Below, one piece after another: positions 1-7,880 of a stretch of 8,425 nt of DNA. The position numbers and the translations under genes are program-made. Under the pieces are notes generated by a model. That model saw nothing but the letters and a program-made list of their open reading frames with translations, was not told where the DNA came from and made no database searches. The stretch is taken from contig DNAS01000146.1 in NCBI GenBank assembly GCA_003485185.1, positions 1 to 8,425 of the forward strand, in the 5' to 3' direction. This stretch comes from Phycisphaerales bacterium. GTDB lineage: Bacteria; Planctomycetota; Phycisphaerae; SM23-33. Positions within the stretch are counted from its first letter, which is position 1; each line of letters begins with the position of its first letter.

Positions 1-642
<642 letters not shown>

Positions 643-736
643 CCCGCCAGACCGTCGGGTGGCGCGGGCGGCTCGCGCCAGGACCGCAACACGGCCTGCA
701 AGCCAGCCGTGCCACCCCCGGACTTGAGGCAACGGA
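643..736 (+). other. Intergenic spacer with three short hairpins
   Basis: This 94-bp gap is the only non-overlapping junction in the window. It holds three perfect inverted repeats in tandem. ACCCG 642-646 pairs with CGGGT 656-660 (9-nt loop, starting on the last base of the stop codon). TGGCGCG 660-666 pairs with CGCGCCA 674-680 (7-nt loop). CACGGC 690-695 pairs with GCCGTG 706-711 (10-nt loop). None is followed by a T-run, so none is a convincing intrinsic terminator. They could be an attenuating or mRNA-processing structure, or chance pairing in GC-rich DNA. I see no recognisable -35/-10 promoter here, so read-through from the ATPase gene is the simpler reading. Confidence 0.4.
726..729 (+). 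promoter_or_regulatory. Ribosome binding site of the DUF58 gene
   Basis: GAGG lies 7 nt before the ATG at 737, good Shine-Dalgarno spacing. It supports this start for the DUF58 protein; the translated N-terminus also fits the usual beginning of short DUF58 proteins. Confidence 0.6.
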
Positions 737-1684
737 ATGATCGACAGCAACCAACGCAGCCATCCCGAATACCTCCGCCTGCTGGCGCCGGAGGCTCTGG
801 CGAAACTCAGCCGCCTGGAGCTGGTGGCGCGCGGCGTGGTGGAGGGGTTCGTCGCGGGCCGGCACCGCAGCCCGTACAAGGGCTTCTCGGTGGAGTTCGC
901 CGAGCACCGCCAGTACGCCCCGGGCGACGACCTGCGCGACCTGGACTGGCGCGTGCTGGCCAAGAGCGACCGCTACTACATCAAACAGTACGTCGAGGAG
1001 ACCAACCTCCGCACGACGATCCTGCTGGACGCCTCCGGCTCGATGAAGTACGCCGGTCGCCAGGCGGCGCCCTACCAGGGCGAGACGCTCAGCAAGTTCC
1101 AGTACGGGCAGTACCTGGCCGCGTCGCTGACGCACATGCTCATCCACCAGCAGGACGCGGTGGGGCTGGTGACGTTCGACACGAAGATCCGGCGCTACAT
1201 TCCCGCCCGCAGCCGGGCCAACCACCTGCGCGTCATCCTCCATGAACTCGCCGACACCGCGCCGGGGGAGGAAACCTCCCTCGCGCCGATCTTCCACGAC
1301 GTAGCCGAACGCGCCCACCGGCGCGGACTGATCATCATCATCTCCGACCTGTTCGACGACCCGGAGGAACTCCTCGGCGCGCTGCACCACTTCCGCTACC
1401 GCAAACACGAGGTGCTGCTGCTGCACGTGATGGCGGAAGAGGAGCTGACGTTCCCGTTCGAACGCTGGTGCGAGTTCCGCGACCTGGAGGTGGCGGGGCA
1501 GCGCGTGGAGATGGACCCGCGGTCGATCCGCTCGGAATACCTCGACAGCGTGCGCCGCTTCCTCCGCCGCATCGAGCTGGGCTGCGGGCAGATGGAGATC
1601 GACTACGTTCCGCTTTCGACGCGCCAGAGCTTTGACGTGGCGCTCGCCCGTTACCTGGCCAACCGAAGGAACCGAGGCCGATGA
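737..1684 (+). CDS. DUF58 domain protein (soluble VWA-like MoxR partner)
   Basis: This 315-residue protein belongs to the DUF58 family, which has a VWA-like fold and is almost always encoded beside MoxR ATPases (MxaS of methanol dehydrogenase clusters is an example). The family signature is clear: RQYAPGDDLRDLDWR at residues 58-72. It is followed by an intact metal-site motif DASGS (Asp98, Ser100, Ser102) and a later SDLFDD motif (Ser203-Asp204) at the end of a hydrophobic strand. No membrane segment is visible, so this is the short, cytoplasmic form of the family and a likely direct partner of the ATPase. The start at 737 has a well-placed GAGG. The stop overlaps the next gene by 4 bp (ATGA at 1681-1684), which suggests coupled translation. 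The family call is firm; the client and function in this organism are unknown. Confidence 0.95.
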   Translation: MIDSNQRSHPEYLRLLAPEALAKLSRLELVARGVVEGFVAGRHRSPYKGFSVEFAEHRQYAPGDDLRDLDWRVLAKSDRYYIKQYVEETNLRTTILLDASGSMKYAGRQAAPYQGETLSKFQYGQYLAASLTHMLIHQQDAVGLVTFDTKIRRYIPARSRANHLRVILHELADTAPGEETSLAPIFHDVAERAHRRGLIIIISDLFDDPEELLGALHHFRYRKHEVLLLHVMAEEELTFPFERWCEFRDLEVAGQRVEMDPRSIRSEYLDSVRRFLRRIELGCGQMEIDYVPLSTRQSFDVALARYLANRRNRGR

Positions 1685-4659
1685 CATTCCTCGAATCCAT
1701 CATGCTGCTGGGGCTGGCGGCGGTGTCCGTGCCCGTGATCATCCACCTGCTGAACCGCCACAAGGCCAAGGTCATCGAGTGGGGGGCGATGCGCTTCCTG
1801 CTGGACTCGCTGGCCATCCGGAACCGGCGCATCCTCGTCGAGGAACTCATCCTGCTGGTGCTGCGGAGCCTGCTGGTGGCGCTGCTGGTGCTGGCGATGG
1901 CGCGCCCGTTCCTCCCGAGCACGTCGGTGATCCCCTGGCCGATCGTCCTTCCGGCGCTGCTGGCGGCAGCGGTGTGCGCCGCGATCGCCGGGGCGATGTG
2001 GAACTTCCGCCGGCGGCGCTGGATCCTGCTGGGAATCGCCGGCGGGCTGGTGGCGGTTTCGGCCGCCTTGTCGATCGTCGAGCAGGTCCTCCAGCATCGT
2101 CGCTGGCGCGCCGGCGGGGGGGCCAAGGACGTGGTGATCGTCCTGGACGCCTCGATGTCGATGAAGCGCGTCGTCGGCGGAAAAACGCAGTTCCAGCGGG
2201 CCCTGGGCGAGGTGCGCGAGGCGATCCAGGCGTGCCAGTCGTCCGACTCCATCGGTCTGATCCTCGCGGGCTCCGTGCCCCGCAGGCTCACCGACGCCCC
2301 GACGGCCGACCGCAAGGACCTCCAGGCCGTCCTTTCCGACGAGCGGCTCGTCGCGCCGACGGACGGGTCGTTGCGCGTCCCCGACGCGCTGAACGCGGCC
2401 GCCGAACTGCTGGCCAAGGGGCACAACGCGGGAAAGAAAATCGTCCTGGTGACCGACGGGCAGTCCGTCGGCTGGGACGTGCGGAACCAGGCGCGCTGGG
2501 ACTACCTCGCCAAGTCGCTGCGCGGATTCCTCCACCCGCCGCAGGTCATCTGCCGCGTGCTGGACATGCCCGAGGGCTTCCGCAACCTGGCCGTGACGGA
2601 CATCGCGCTGAGCCACCGGGTCGTCGGACCGGACCGGACGGTCTTCCTCGACGTGAAGATCGCCAACACGGGCACGACGTCCATGCCCGCGACGTCGCTG
2701 GAGCTGGTGCTGGACGACGGGCAGGTGGTGCAGCGCGAGGTGGGGGAAATCGCCTCGGGCGCGGTGGAGACGGTGCGGTTCGAGCACCGCTTCACGCGGA
2801 GCGGGCCGAACCAGCTCACGGCGAGGCTGTGGGCCAACGACGAGTTGCCGGCGGACGATTCGCTCGTGCGGGTGGTGAACGTGATTTCGCAGCTTCCGGT
2901 GCTGGTGGTGGACGGATCGCCGTCGCCGCGTCCGCTGGAAGGGGCGGGCGAGTTCCTCCGCTACGCGCTGTCGCCGGAGGAGGACGGCGGGTCCGCTGCC
3001 GCCGAAACCGACGAAGAGGACGTGCCGTTCCTGATCGTCCCCGACGTGATCGACGCGCTGAACCTGGCGGCGGTCGAGGATCTGGACAAGTACCGCCTGG
3101 TCGTGCTGGCCAACGTGCCTCGCCTCCCGACGGCGTTCGCGGCCCGGCTCGAACACTTCGTCCGGCGCGGCGGGGGGCTGCTGATCGCCGCGGGCGGAAG
3201 GACCGAGACGAGTTTCTACAACCTCTGGTCCGGGCCGGCGGGCGAGCCGGTCTGCCCGGCGAAGCTCGGCGAGCGCAAGACGCACACCGACGCGCCTGCG
3301 CGCCTGGCGACGGCGACCTTCAACCACCCGGCGCTGGCGCTGGTGGCCGACGCGAGTAAGTCCGACGCGGCGTCCGCCGCCGTCACGTCATACTGGACCG
3401 TCACGACCGACGCGGCGGACCCGTCGGTGCGCATCGCGGCGCAGCTGGAGACGGGCGACCCGTTCCTCGTCGAGCGTCACCTCGGGCGGGGGTTCGTGAT
3501 GCTCTCGACCGAGGCCCTGGACGGGCGCGACAGCAACCTGCCGCGCCTGAAGTGCTTCGTGTCGCTGGTGCAGGAGGTGGCGAGGCACCTGGCGGCCCCG
3601 CTGATGGCGGAAATGAACGTTCCGCCCGCGCGGGAGCTGTCGGTGGAGGTTCCCGTCGCCGTCGCCGAGGGCGGCGCCGACCGCGGGCTGCTGGGGCAGT
3701 ACTTCCGCGGAACGGACCTGCGGGACCTGAAGCTGACGCGCGTGGACGCCGCGGTGGACTTCCAGTGGGGCTTCGCAGGCCCGGACCGCCAGTTGCCGCC
3801 CGACGGCTTCTCCGTGCGGTGGTCCGGGAGCGTGCAGGCGCCGCGGAAGGGGCAATACACGTTCTACGTGTCCGCCGACGACGGCGTGCGGATGTATATC
3901 AAGGGCAAGAAGGTCATCGACGACTGGCGCGACACCGCCGTCGTCGAACGCCGCGCGAACGTCTCGCTGAAGGCGGGCCAGCCGGTCGACCTCGTCGTGG
4001 AGTATTACGAGGCGACCAACGACGCCCAAGTGAAGCTGATGTGGTCGGGCCCGAACCTGCCCAAGCAGGTCGTCTCCGCCGCGAGCCTCGCGCCGTACAG
4101 CGTGAAGCTGCCCGGCGGCGCCAAGCGGACGGAGGCGCCTTCGCCCACGCGGACCGACTCGTGGGTCGAGGCGCCCGACGGGCAGCGCCGTCCGGCCAGG
4201 CTGGCGGTCGCCGACGGGGCGTGGCGAATCTCCTTCGAGGGCGGCGCCGAGCCCGGGCTGTATCACGCGGTCCTGGGCAGCGGCGCGCGGGTTCCGTTCG
4301 TCGTGCTGGGCAACAGCGAGGAAAGCCGACTGGCCGCCCTGGACGCGGCGGAGTTCCAGCGGGCGTCGGAGCGGACGGGCCTGTTCCGCGCCCGGACCAC
4401 CGGCGAGATGACCACCGCCATCGCCGGGGGCGTGCCCGGAGAGGAACTCTGGAAATACCTGGCCCTGGGCGCGCTGGCGTGCCTGGTGGGCGAAATCGCC
4501 CTGTCGCGGTGGATCACCATCCGTCGCCGCGGGCACGTGGATGAGACGGTGTCGTTCGGGTCCGACGCGACGGCCGACGTGCAGGCGTACCGCGCCCGCG
4601 CGAGGGAGATGCTGAAGGTTCCCGCCGCGCCGGCGGCGACCGCGGGGTCGAAGACATGA
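1681..4659 (+). CDS. BatA-like membrane-anchored VWA protein with an inserted PA14 domain
   Basis: This 992-residue envelope protein begins with a BatA-type N-terminal double anchor (helices about 6-24 and 57-78, with a basic loop NRHKAK and RNRR between them). A second predicted hairpin follows (about 84-106 and 114-132, separated by FRRRRW). The VWA domain starts near 150 with an intact DASMS metal site (Asp156, Ser158, Ser160) and TDG at 258-260. Then come an Ig-like/CARDB-like segment (about 302-400), a short acidic linker, and an amidotransferase-like Rossmann domain (about 405-640) whose turn after GGGLLIAAGG (497-506) has no cysteine nucleophile. A PA14 domain spans about 669-806, with GLLGQYF at its start, the DDG motif (Asp733-Asp734) and a VEYYEATNDAQVKLMW end strand. 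A C-terminal Ig-like segment (about 827-895), a last helix (926-945, containing Glu938) and a basic cytoplasmic tail close the protein. Positive-inside reasoning puts residues 150-920 in the periplasm. An AAGGA-type site about 10 nt upstream and the ATGA overlap support the start. Domain calls are by eye; function is inferred from family. Confidence 0.88.
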   Translation: MTFLESIMLLGLAAVSVPVIIHLLNRHKAKVIEWGAMRFLLDSLAIRNRRILVEELILLVLRSLLVALLVLAMARPFLPSTSVIPWPIVLPALLAAAVCAAIAGAMWNFRRRRWILLGIAGGLVAVSAALSIVEQVLQHRRWRAGGGAKDVVIVLDASMSMKRVVGGKTQFQRALGEVREAIQACQSSDSIGLILAGSVPRRLTDAPTADRKDLQAVLSDERLVAPTDGSLRVPDALNAAAELLAKGHNAGKKIVLVTDGQSVGWDVRNQARWDYLAKSLRGFLHPPQVICRVLDMPEGFRNLAVTDIALSHRVVGPDRTVFLDVKIANTGTTSMPATSLELVLDDGQVVQREVGEIASGAVETVRFEHRFTRSGPNQLTARLWANDELPADDSLVRVVNVISQLPVLVVDGSPSPRPLEGAGEFLRYALSPEEDGGSAAAETDEEDVPFLIVPDVIDALNLAAVEDLDKYRLVVLANVPRLPTAFAARLEHFVRRGGGLLIAAGGRTETSFYNLWSGPAGEPVCPAKLGERKTHTDAPARLATATFNHPALALVADASKSDAASAAVTSYWTVTTDAADPSVRIAAQLETGDPFLVERHLGRGFVMLSTEALDGRDSNLPRLKCFVSLVQEVARHLAAPLMAEMNVPPARELSVEVPVAVAEGGADRGLLGQYFRGTDLRDLKLTRVDAAVDFQWGFAGPDRQLPPDGFSVRWSGSVQAPRKGQYTFYVSADDGVRMYIKGKKVIDDWRDTAVVERRANVSLKAGQPVDLVVEYYEATNDAQVKLMWSGPNLPKQVVSAASLAPYSVKLPGGAKRTEAPSPTRTDSWVEAPDGQRRPARLAVADGAWRISFEGGAEPGLYHAVLGSGARVPFVVLGNSEESRLAALDAAEFQRASERTGLFRARTTGEMTTAIAGGVPGEELWKYLALGALACLVGEIALSRWITIRRRGHVDETVSFGSDATADVQAYRARAREMLKVPAAPAATAGSKT

Positions 4660-7600
4660 TCGCGAACATCGAAACCAACCTCCTGTTGCCCGCGGCCGTG
4701 CCCACCTGGGCCGCCTGCCTGCTGGCGGTCGTCGCGCTGGGCGCCTGGGCGGCCAGCCACCTGCTCAAGCGATATTTCCCCACGCGGATCGGGCGGATCG
4801 CGCTGTTCGCCATGCGCGTGGCGGTGGGCACGGGGGCGCTGCTGGCCGTCGCGGCGGCGATGCAGCGCGGGCTGACCCTCGCGACGAACTGGCCCCTCTG
4901 GCCGATCGCCCTGCTGGGGGCCGCCGGCGCCGAGGGCGTCTTCTCGCTGTACAAGCTGGAGCGGCGCGGCGTGTCGCGCCGGACGGGCGTGCTGATGGCG
5001 GCCCTCCGTGCGGCGCTAGTGCTGCTGGCGGTGGGGATGCTCACCCAGCCGACCAAGACCATCGAGTCGGGCGTGGTGCTGCGCCCGATCCTCGCGGTGC
5101 TGGTGGACGATTCGGCCTCCATGCACATCGCCGACAGCGCCCTGAGCGGCGCCGAGAAGGTGCGCCTGGCGGAGCTGTTCGGTGCGATCAGCGACGACCG
5201 CCCCGTGCGCCTGGACGAGACGGCGCGGGCGGTGTTGCGGCTCCAGAAGCGCCTGGCCGACAACGCCGAATGGCTGGCGGGCCTGCGCGACGCTGACGCC
5301 GAGTCGCGCAAGAGCCAACTGGACCGGCGGCGCAAGGACCTGCGGGAGTTCGCCGAGGACGCCGTCGCCCAACTGACGGCGGCCATGGAGACCGTCTCCC
5401 GCGCGTTGAAGCCCGACGCCCCCAAGGCGGACAACGGCACGGCGGTCAAGCTCCAGGACGTCCGCGGAAAGCTCGGCGCGCACGGGGTGGACCGCCTCAA
5501 CGAGGCGGTCTCGCTGCTGAAGCAGCGGGACGCGGCGCAACTGGCGGGCGAGCTGGACCGCCTGGTCGATTCGCTGCGGCGCGCGGCGGCCGTCTGCGCC
5601 GTCGCGGGCCCGGAGCTCGACGCCCTCGGCCAAGCGCTGGACGGTCGGTACTACGAGCAGTTGCCCGCCGAGCGGCGCAAGCGCGTGGACGAGCTGGCCG
5701 CCCGTACACGCATGGAAATCGCGCGGGCGGCGCTGCGCGGAAAGGACGATACCGACGCCGCCGCCCAGTGGGGCCTGCTCCGCCGCCTGCGGGAGAACTA
5801 CGAGGTTCGCGCGTATTCGTTCGCGTCCCAGCCGTCGGAACTGGACCTTCGGCAGTGGATGGACGCCGCGCCGACGACCCAACCGGCCGGCGAGGCCCGC
5901 CCCGCGGCGCAGTTGACGACGGACCTGGCCGCCGCGCTGAAGAAGGTGATGACCGACGTTCCGCCGGAGCAGTTGGCGGGCGTGGTGCTGGTGACGGACG
6001 GGCGGCACAACGCCGCGGAACCCGTCGAACCGCTGGCCCGGCAGATGGGCCTGCGGAACGTCTCGATCAGCGCGGTGGTGCTGGGCGCCGCCCGCGCCCC
6101 GCTCGACGCCGCCGTCGTCGCCGTCGCCGCGCCGGACACCGTCTTCACGCAGGACCAGCTCGTGGTGGCCGCCGACCTGAAGCTTGACGGGCTCGCCGGG
6201 CGCGAGGTCTCCGTCGCGCTGAAGGACGGCGACAAGACCGTCGCGTCCACGAAGCTGCGGATCCCCAACGACGCCTTCCGCACCCGCGTGGAGCTGTCCG
6301 ACACGCCCCAGCAGACGGGCATGAAGGAATACCGCGTCGTCGTGGACAAGTTCGACGGCGAGGTGTTCGCCACGAACAACGAGTACCCCGTCGCCGTGCG
6401 GGTGACCGACGACCGGATCAAGGTGCTGCTGGTCGGCGGGCATCCGAGCTGGGAGTTCCGCTACCTGCGGAACCTCTTCGCGTCGCGCGACCGGACGGTG
6501 CAGTTGCAGTATTACCTGGCCGACCCGGACCGGATCGAGGGCGAGCCGGCGCGGCGGTTCGAACCGGCGTCGGTCTCCCGTCCGCGCGAGCAGCCGGAGG
6601 CGTCGGCCCTGCCCGGCGCGGTGACGCCGGAGATGCCCCCCGAGGCGGTGACGGCGGAGATCGTCTCCCAGTGGCTGAAGTTCGACGTGGTGATCCTGGG
6701 CGACATCGACCCGAAGGTGCTGCGCCCCGCCGACTACGAGGCGATCCGCAAGCTGGTGATGGACCGGGGCGGCACGCTGGTGGTCATCGCCGGGGCGCAC
6801 CACATGCCCCACGCCTACTCCGACACGCCCCTGGACGAGCTGCTGCCCGTCAGTTACGCCCCGTCGAAGGGCGCCGTGACCGTCTCGCCCGAGCCGCAGT
6901 TCCGCATCGCGCTGACGGGCGAGGGGCGCGACAGCGTCCTGATGCGACAGGACTCCCGCGAGCAGGTCAACCTGGACCTCTGGAACTCGTTCTCGGACAT
7001 CGACTGGCGGCATCCGATCCAGTCGGCCAAGCCCGGCGCGACGGTGCTGGCGTACGCCCGGCCCCCCTCGCCGCCGGAGTTTGTCACGCTGGCGGAATCC
7101 GGGCAGGCCCTCAGCGAGCAGGCCCTCCGCGACCGCGAGACGTTCCAGCGGGCCCACGCGCTGATCGTCTCCCAGAACGTGGCGCTGGGGCGGGTGCTGT
7201 TCCTGGCGTTCGACCGCACGTGGCGGCTGCGCTACCTCGCCGGCGACACCTATCACCACCGCTTCTGGGGGCAGGTGCTGCGCTGGGCGACGGGCAACAA
7301 GCTCGCCGGTCCCAACGAGTTCGTGCGCTTCGGGACCGACCGGGTGCGATACGGCGCCGGCGCGTCGGTCGAGGTCCGCGCCAGACTGCTGCGGAACGAC
7401 TACTCGACCTTCCAGGCCGACGACGTCTATGCGACGGTCTACTCCGGGCCCCGCGCGGTGTTGCGCAAAAAGCTGGAACCGGTGCCCGACCAGCCGGGCA
7501 CGTACGGCGCGGAGCTGGGCGCGCTGCCGGCGGGAACCTACCGCGCCGAACTGGAAAGCCCGACGGTCCGCGCGGAACTGCTGGCGCCGGGGGGCGTCGA

Positions 7601-7880
7601 TAAGGTGACGGCGTCATTTTCGGTGAACCGCCCCGGCGTGCTGGAGGAGACGGAGCTTTCGGCGGACCGGGGCCTGCTGGGTCAGTTGGCCTCGCTGACG
7701 GGCGGGACGGTGGCCGAACCGCTCCAGGCGCCGCAGATCGCCGATCGCCTGGGCAGGCGCGAGCTGATCCGCCCCGAGGGGCGCGAGCTGCGCATCTGGA
7801 ATTCGTGGGCGCTGCTGGTGGTGATGGTGGCGCTGGCGGCAGGGGAGTGGGTGCTGCGGAAGAAAGAAGGTCTGGTATGA
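4656..7880 (+). CDS. Large membrane-anchored VWA / amidotransferase-like protein
   Basis: This 1074-residue membrane protein is of the type usually annotated in planctomycetes as glutamine amidotransferase-like or VWA protein. Four hydrophobic helices (about 17-37, 47-69, 79-99, 110-129) precede a VWA domain with an intact DDSAS metal site (Asp151, Ser153, Ser155). A charged, helix-rich stretch (about 160-375) rich in Ala, Arg, Leu, Glu and Asp interrupts the VWA fold, which resumes at YEVRAYSFA (382-390) and VVLVTDG (443-449). After an Ig-like segment (about 482-586) comes an amidotransferase-like domain: KVLLVGGHPSWEFRY (589-603), DVVILGD (677-683) and GGTLVVIAGAHHMP (705-718), with no cysteine at the nucleophile turn, then FDRTWRLRY (852-860). 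A C-terminal Ig-like segment and a final helix (about 1048-1067, with Glu1064) end the protein. It starts inside an ATGA overlap with a weak ribosome site, so coupling to the upstream gene is likely. Enzymatic amidotransferase activity is unlikely; a structural or binding role is inference. Confidence 0.87.
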   Translation: MIANIETNLLLPAAVPTWAACLLAVVALGAWAASHLLKRYFPTRIGRIALFAMRVAVGTGALLAVAAAMQRGLTLATNWPLWPIALLGAAGAEGVFSLYKLERRGVSRRTGVLMAALRAALVLLAVGMLTQPTKTIESGVVLRPILAVLVDDSASMHIADSALSGAEKVRLAELFGAISDDRPVRLDETARAVLRLQKRLADNAEWLAGLRDADAESRKSQLDRRRKDLREFAEDAVAQLTAAMETVSRALKPDAPKADNGTAVKLQDVRGKLGAHGVDRLNEAVSLLKQRDAAQLAGELDRLVDSLRRAAAVCAVAGPELDALGQALDGRYYEQLPAERRKRVDELAARTRMEIARAALRGKDDTDAAAQWGLLRRLRENYEVRAYSFASQPSELDLRQWMDAAPTTQPAGEARPAAQLTTDLAAALKKVMTDVPPEQLAGVVLVTDGRHNAAEPVEPLARQMGLRNVSISAVVLGAARAPLDAAVVAVAAPDTVFTQDQLVVAADLKLDGLAGREVSVALKDGDKTVASTKLRIPNDAFRTRVELSDTPQQTGMKEYRVVVDKFDGEVFATNNEYPVAVRVTDDRIKVLLVGGHPSWEFRYLRNLFASRDRTVQLQYYLADPDRIEGEPARRFEPASVSRPREQPEASALPGAVTPEMPPEAVTAEIVSQWLKFDVVILGDIDPKVLRPADYEAIRKLVMDRGGTLVVIAGAHHMPHAYSDTPLDELLPVSYAPSKGAVTVSPEPQFRIALTGEGRDSVLMRQDSREQVNLDLWNSFSDIDWRHPIQSAKPGATVLAYARPPSPPEFVTLAESGQALSEQALRDRETFQRAHALIVSQNVALGRVLFLAFDRTWRLRYLAGDTYHHRFWGQVLRWATGNKLAGPNEFVRFGTDRVRYGAGASVEVRARLLRNDYSTFQADDVYATVYSGPRAVLRKKLEPVPDQPGTYGAELGALPAGTYRAELESPTVRAELLAPGGVDKVTASFSVNRPGVLEETELSADRGLLGQLASLTGGTVAEPLQAPQIADRLGRRELIRPEGRELRIWNSWALLVVMVALAAGEWVLRKKEGLV
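7864..7870 (+). promoter_or_regulatory. Ribosome binding site of the 3'-most gene
   Basis: AAGAAGG ends 6 nt before the ATG at 7877, inside the end of the preceding gene. It supports this start and suggests efficient initiation in addition to coupling through the ATGA overlap. Confidence 0.6.

Noticed and set aside
660..680. Intrinsic terminator after the ATPase gene
   Set aside because: The 7-bp stem is perfect but no T-run follows, and the downstream gene is a usual co-transcribed partner.
1651..3327. 558-residue minus-strand frame
   Set aside because: Low-complexity Arg/His/Gly-rich translation with no domain, opposite a well-supported gene; a shadow frame.
1632..3359. 575-residue plus-strand frame overlapping the BatA-like gene
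   Set aside because: Its composition is Gly, Arg, Ala and Pro repeats typical of a shifted frame in GC-rich DNA, and it overlaps a gene with unmistakable domains.
5016..7259. 747-residue open frame on the minus strand opposite the fourth gene
   Set aside because: It is a by-product of high GC and strongly biased third codon positions. Its translation is rich in Arg, His, Gly and Gln with no recognisable domain, while the plus-strand frame has clear VWA and amidotransferase-like motifs.
3676..7685. Identical eight-residue string ADRGLLGQ in both large proteins (3676-3699 and 7662-7685)
   Set aside because: One copy is the entry strand of the PA14 domain, the other lies in a C-terminal helix region near LTGGTV. 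Codons differ at several wobble positions and flanks are unrelated, so chance is the better explanation than a repeat or recombination.
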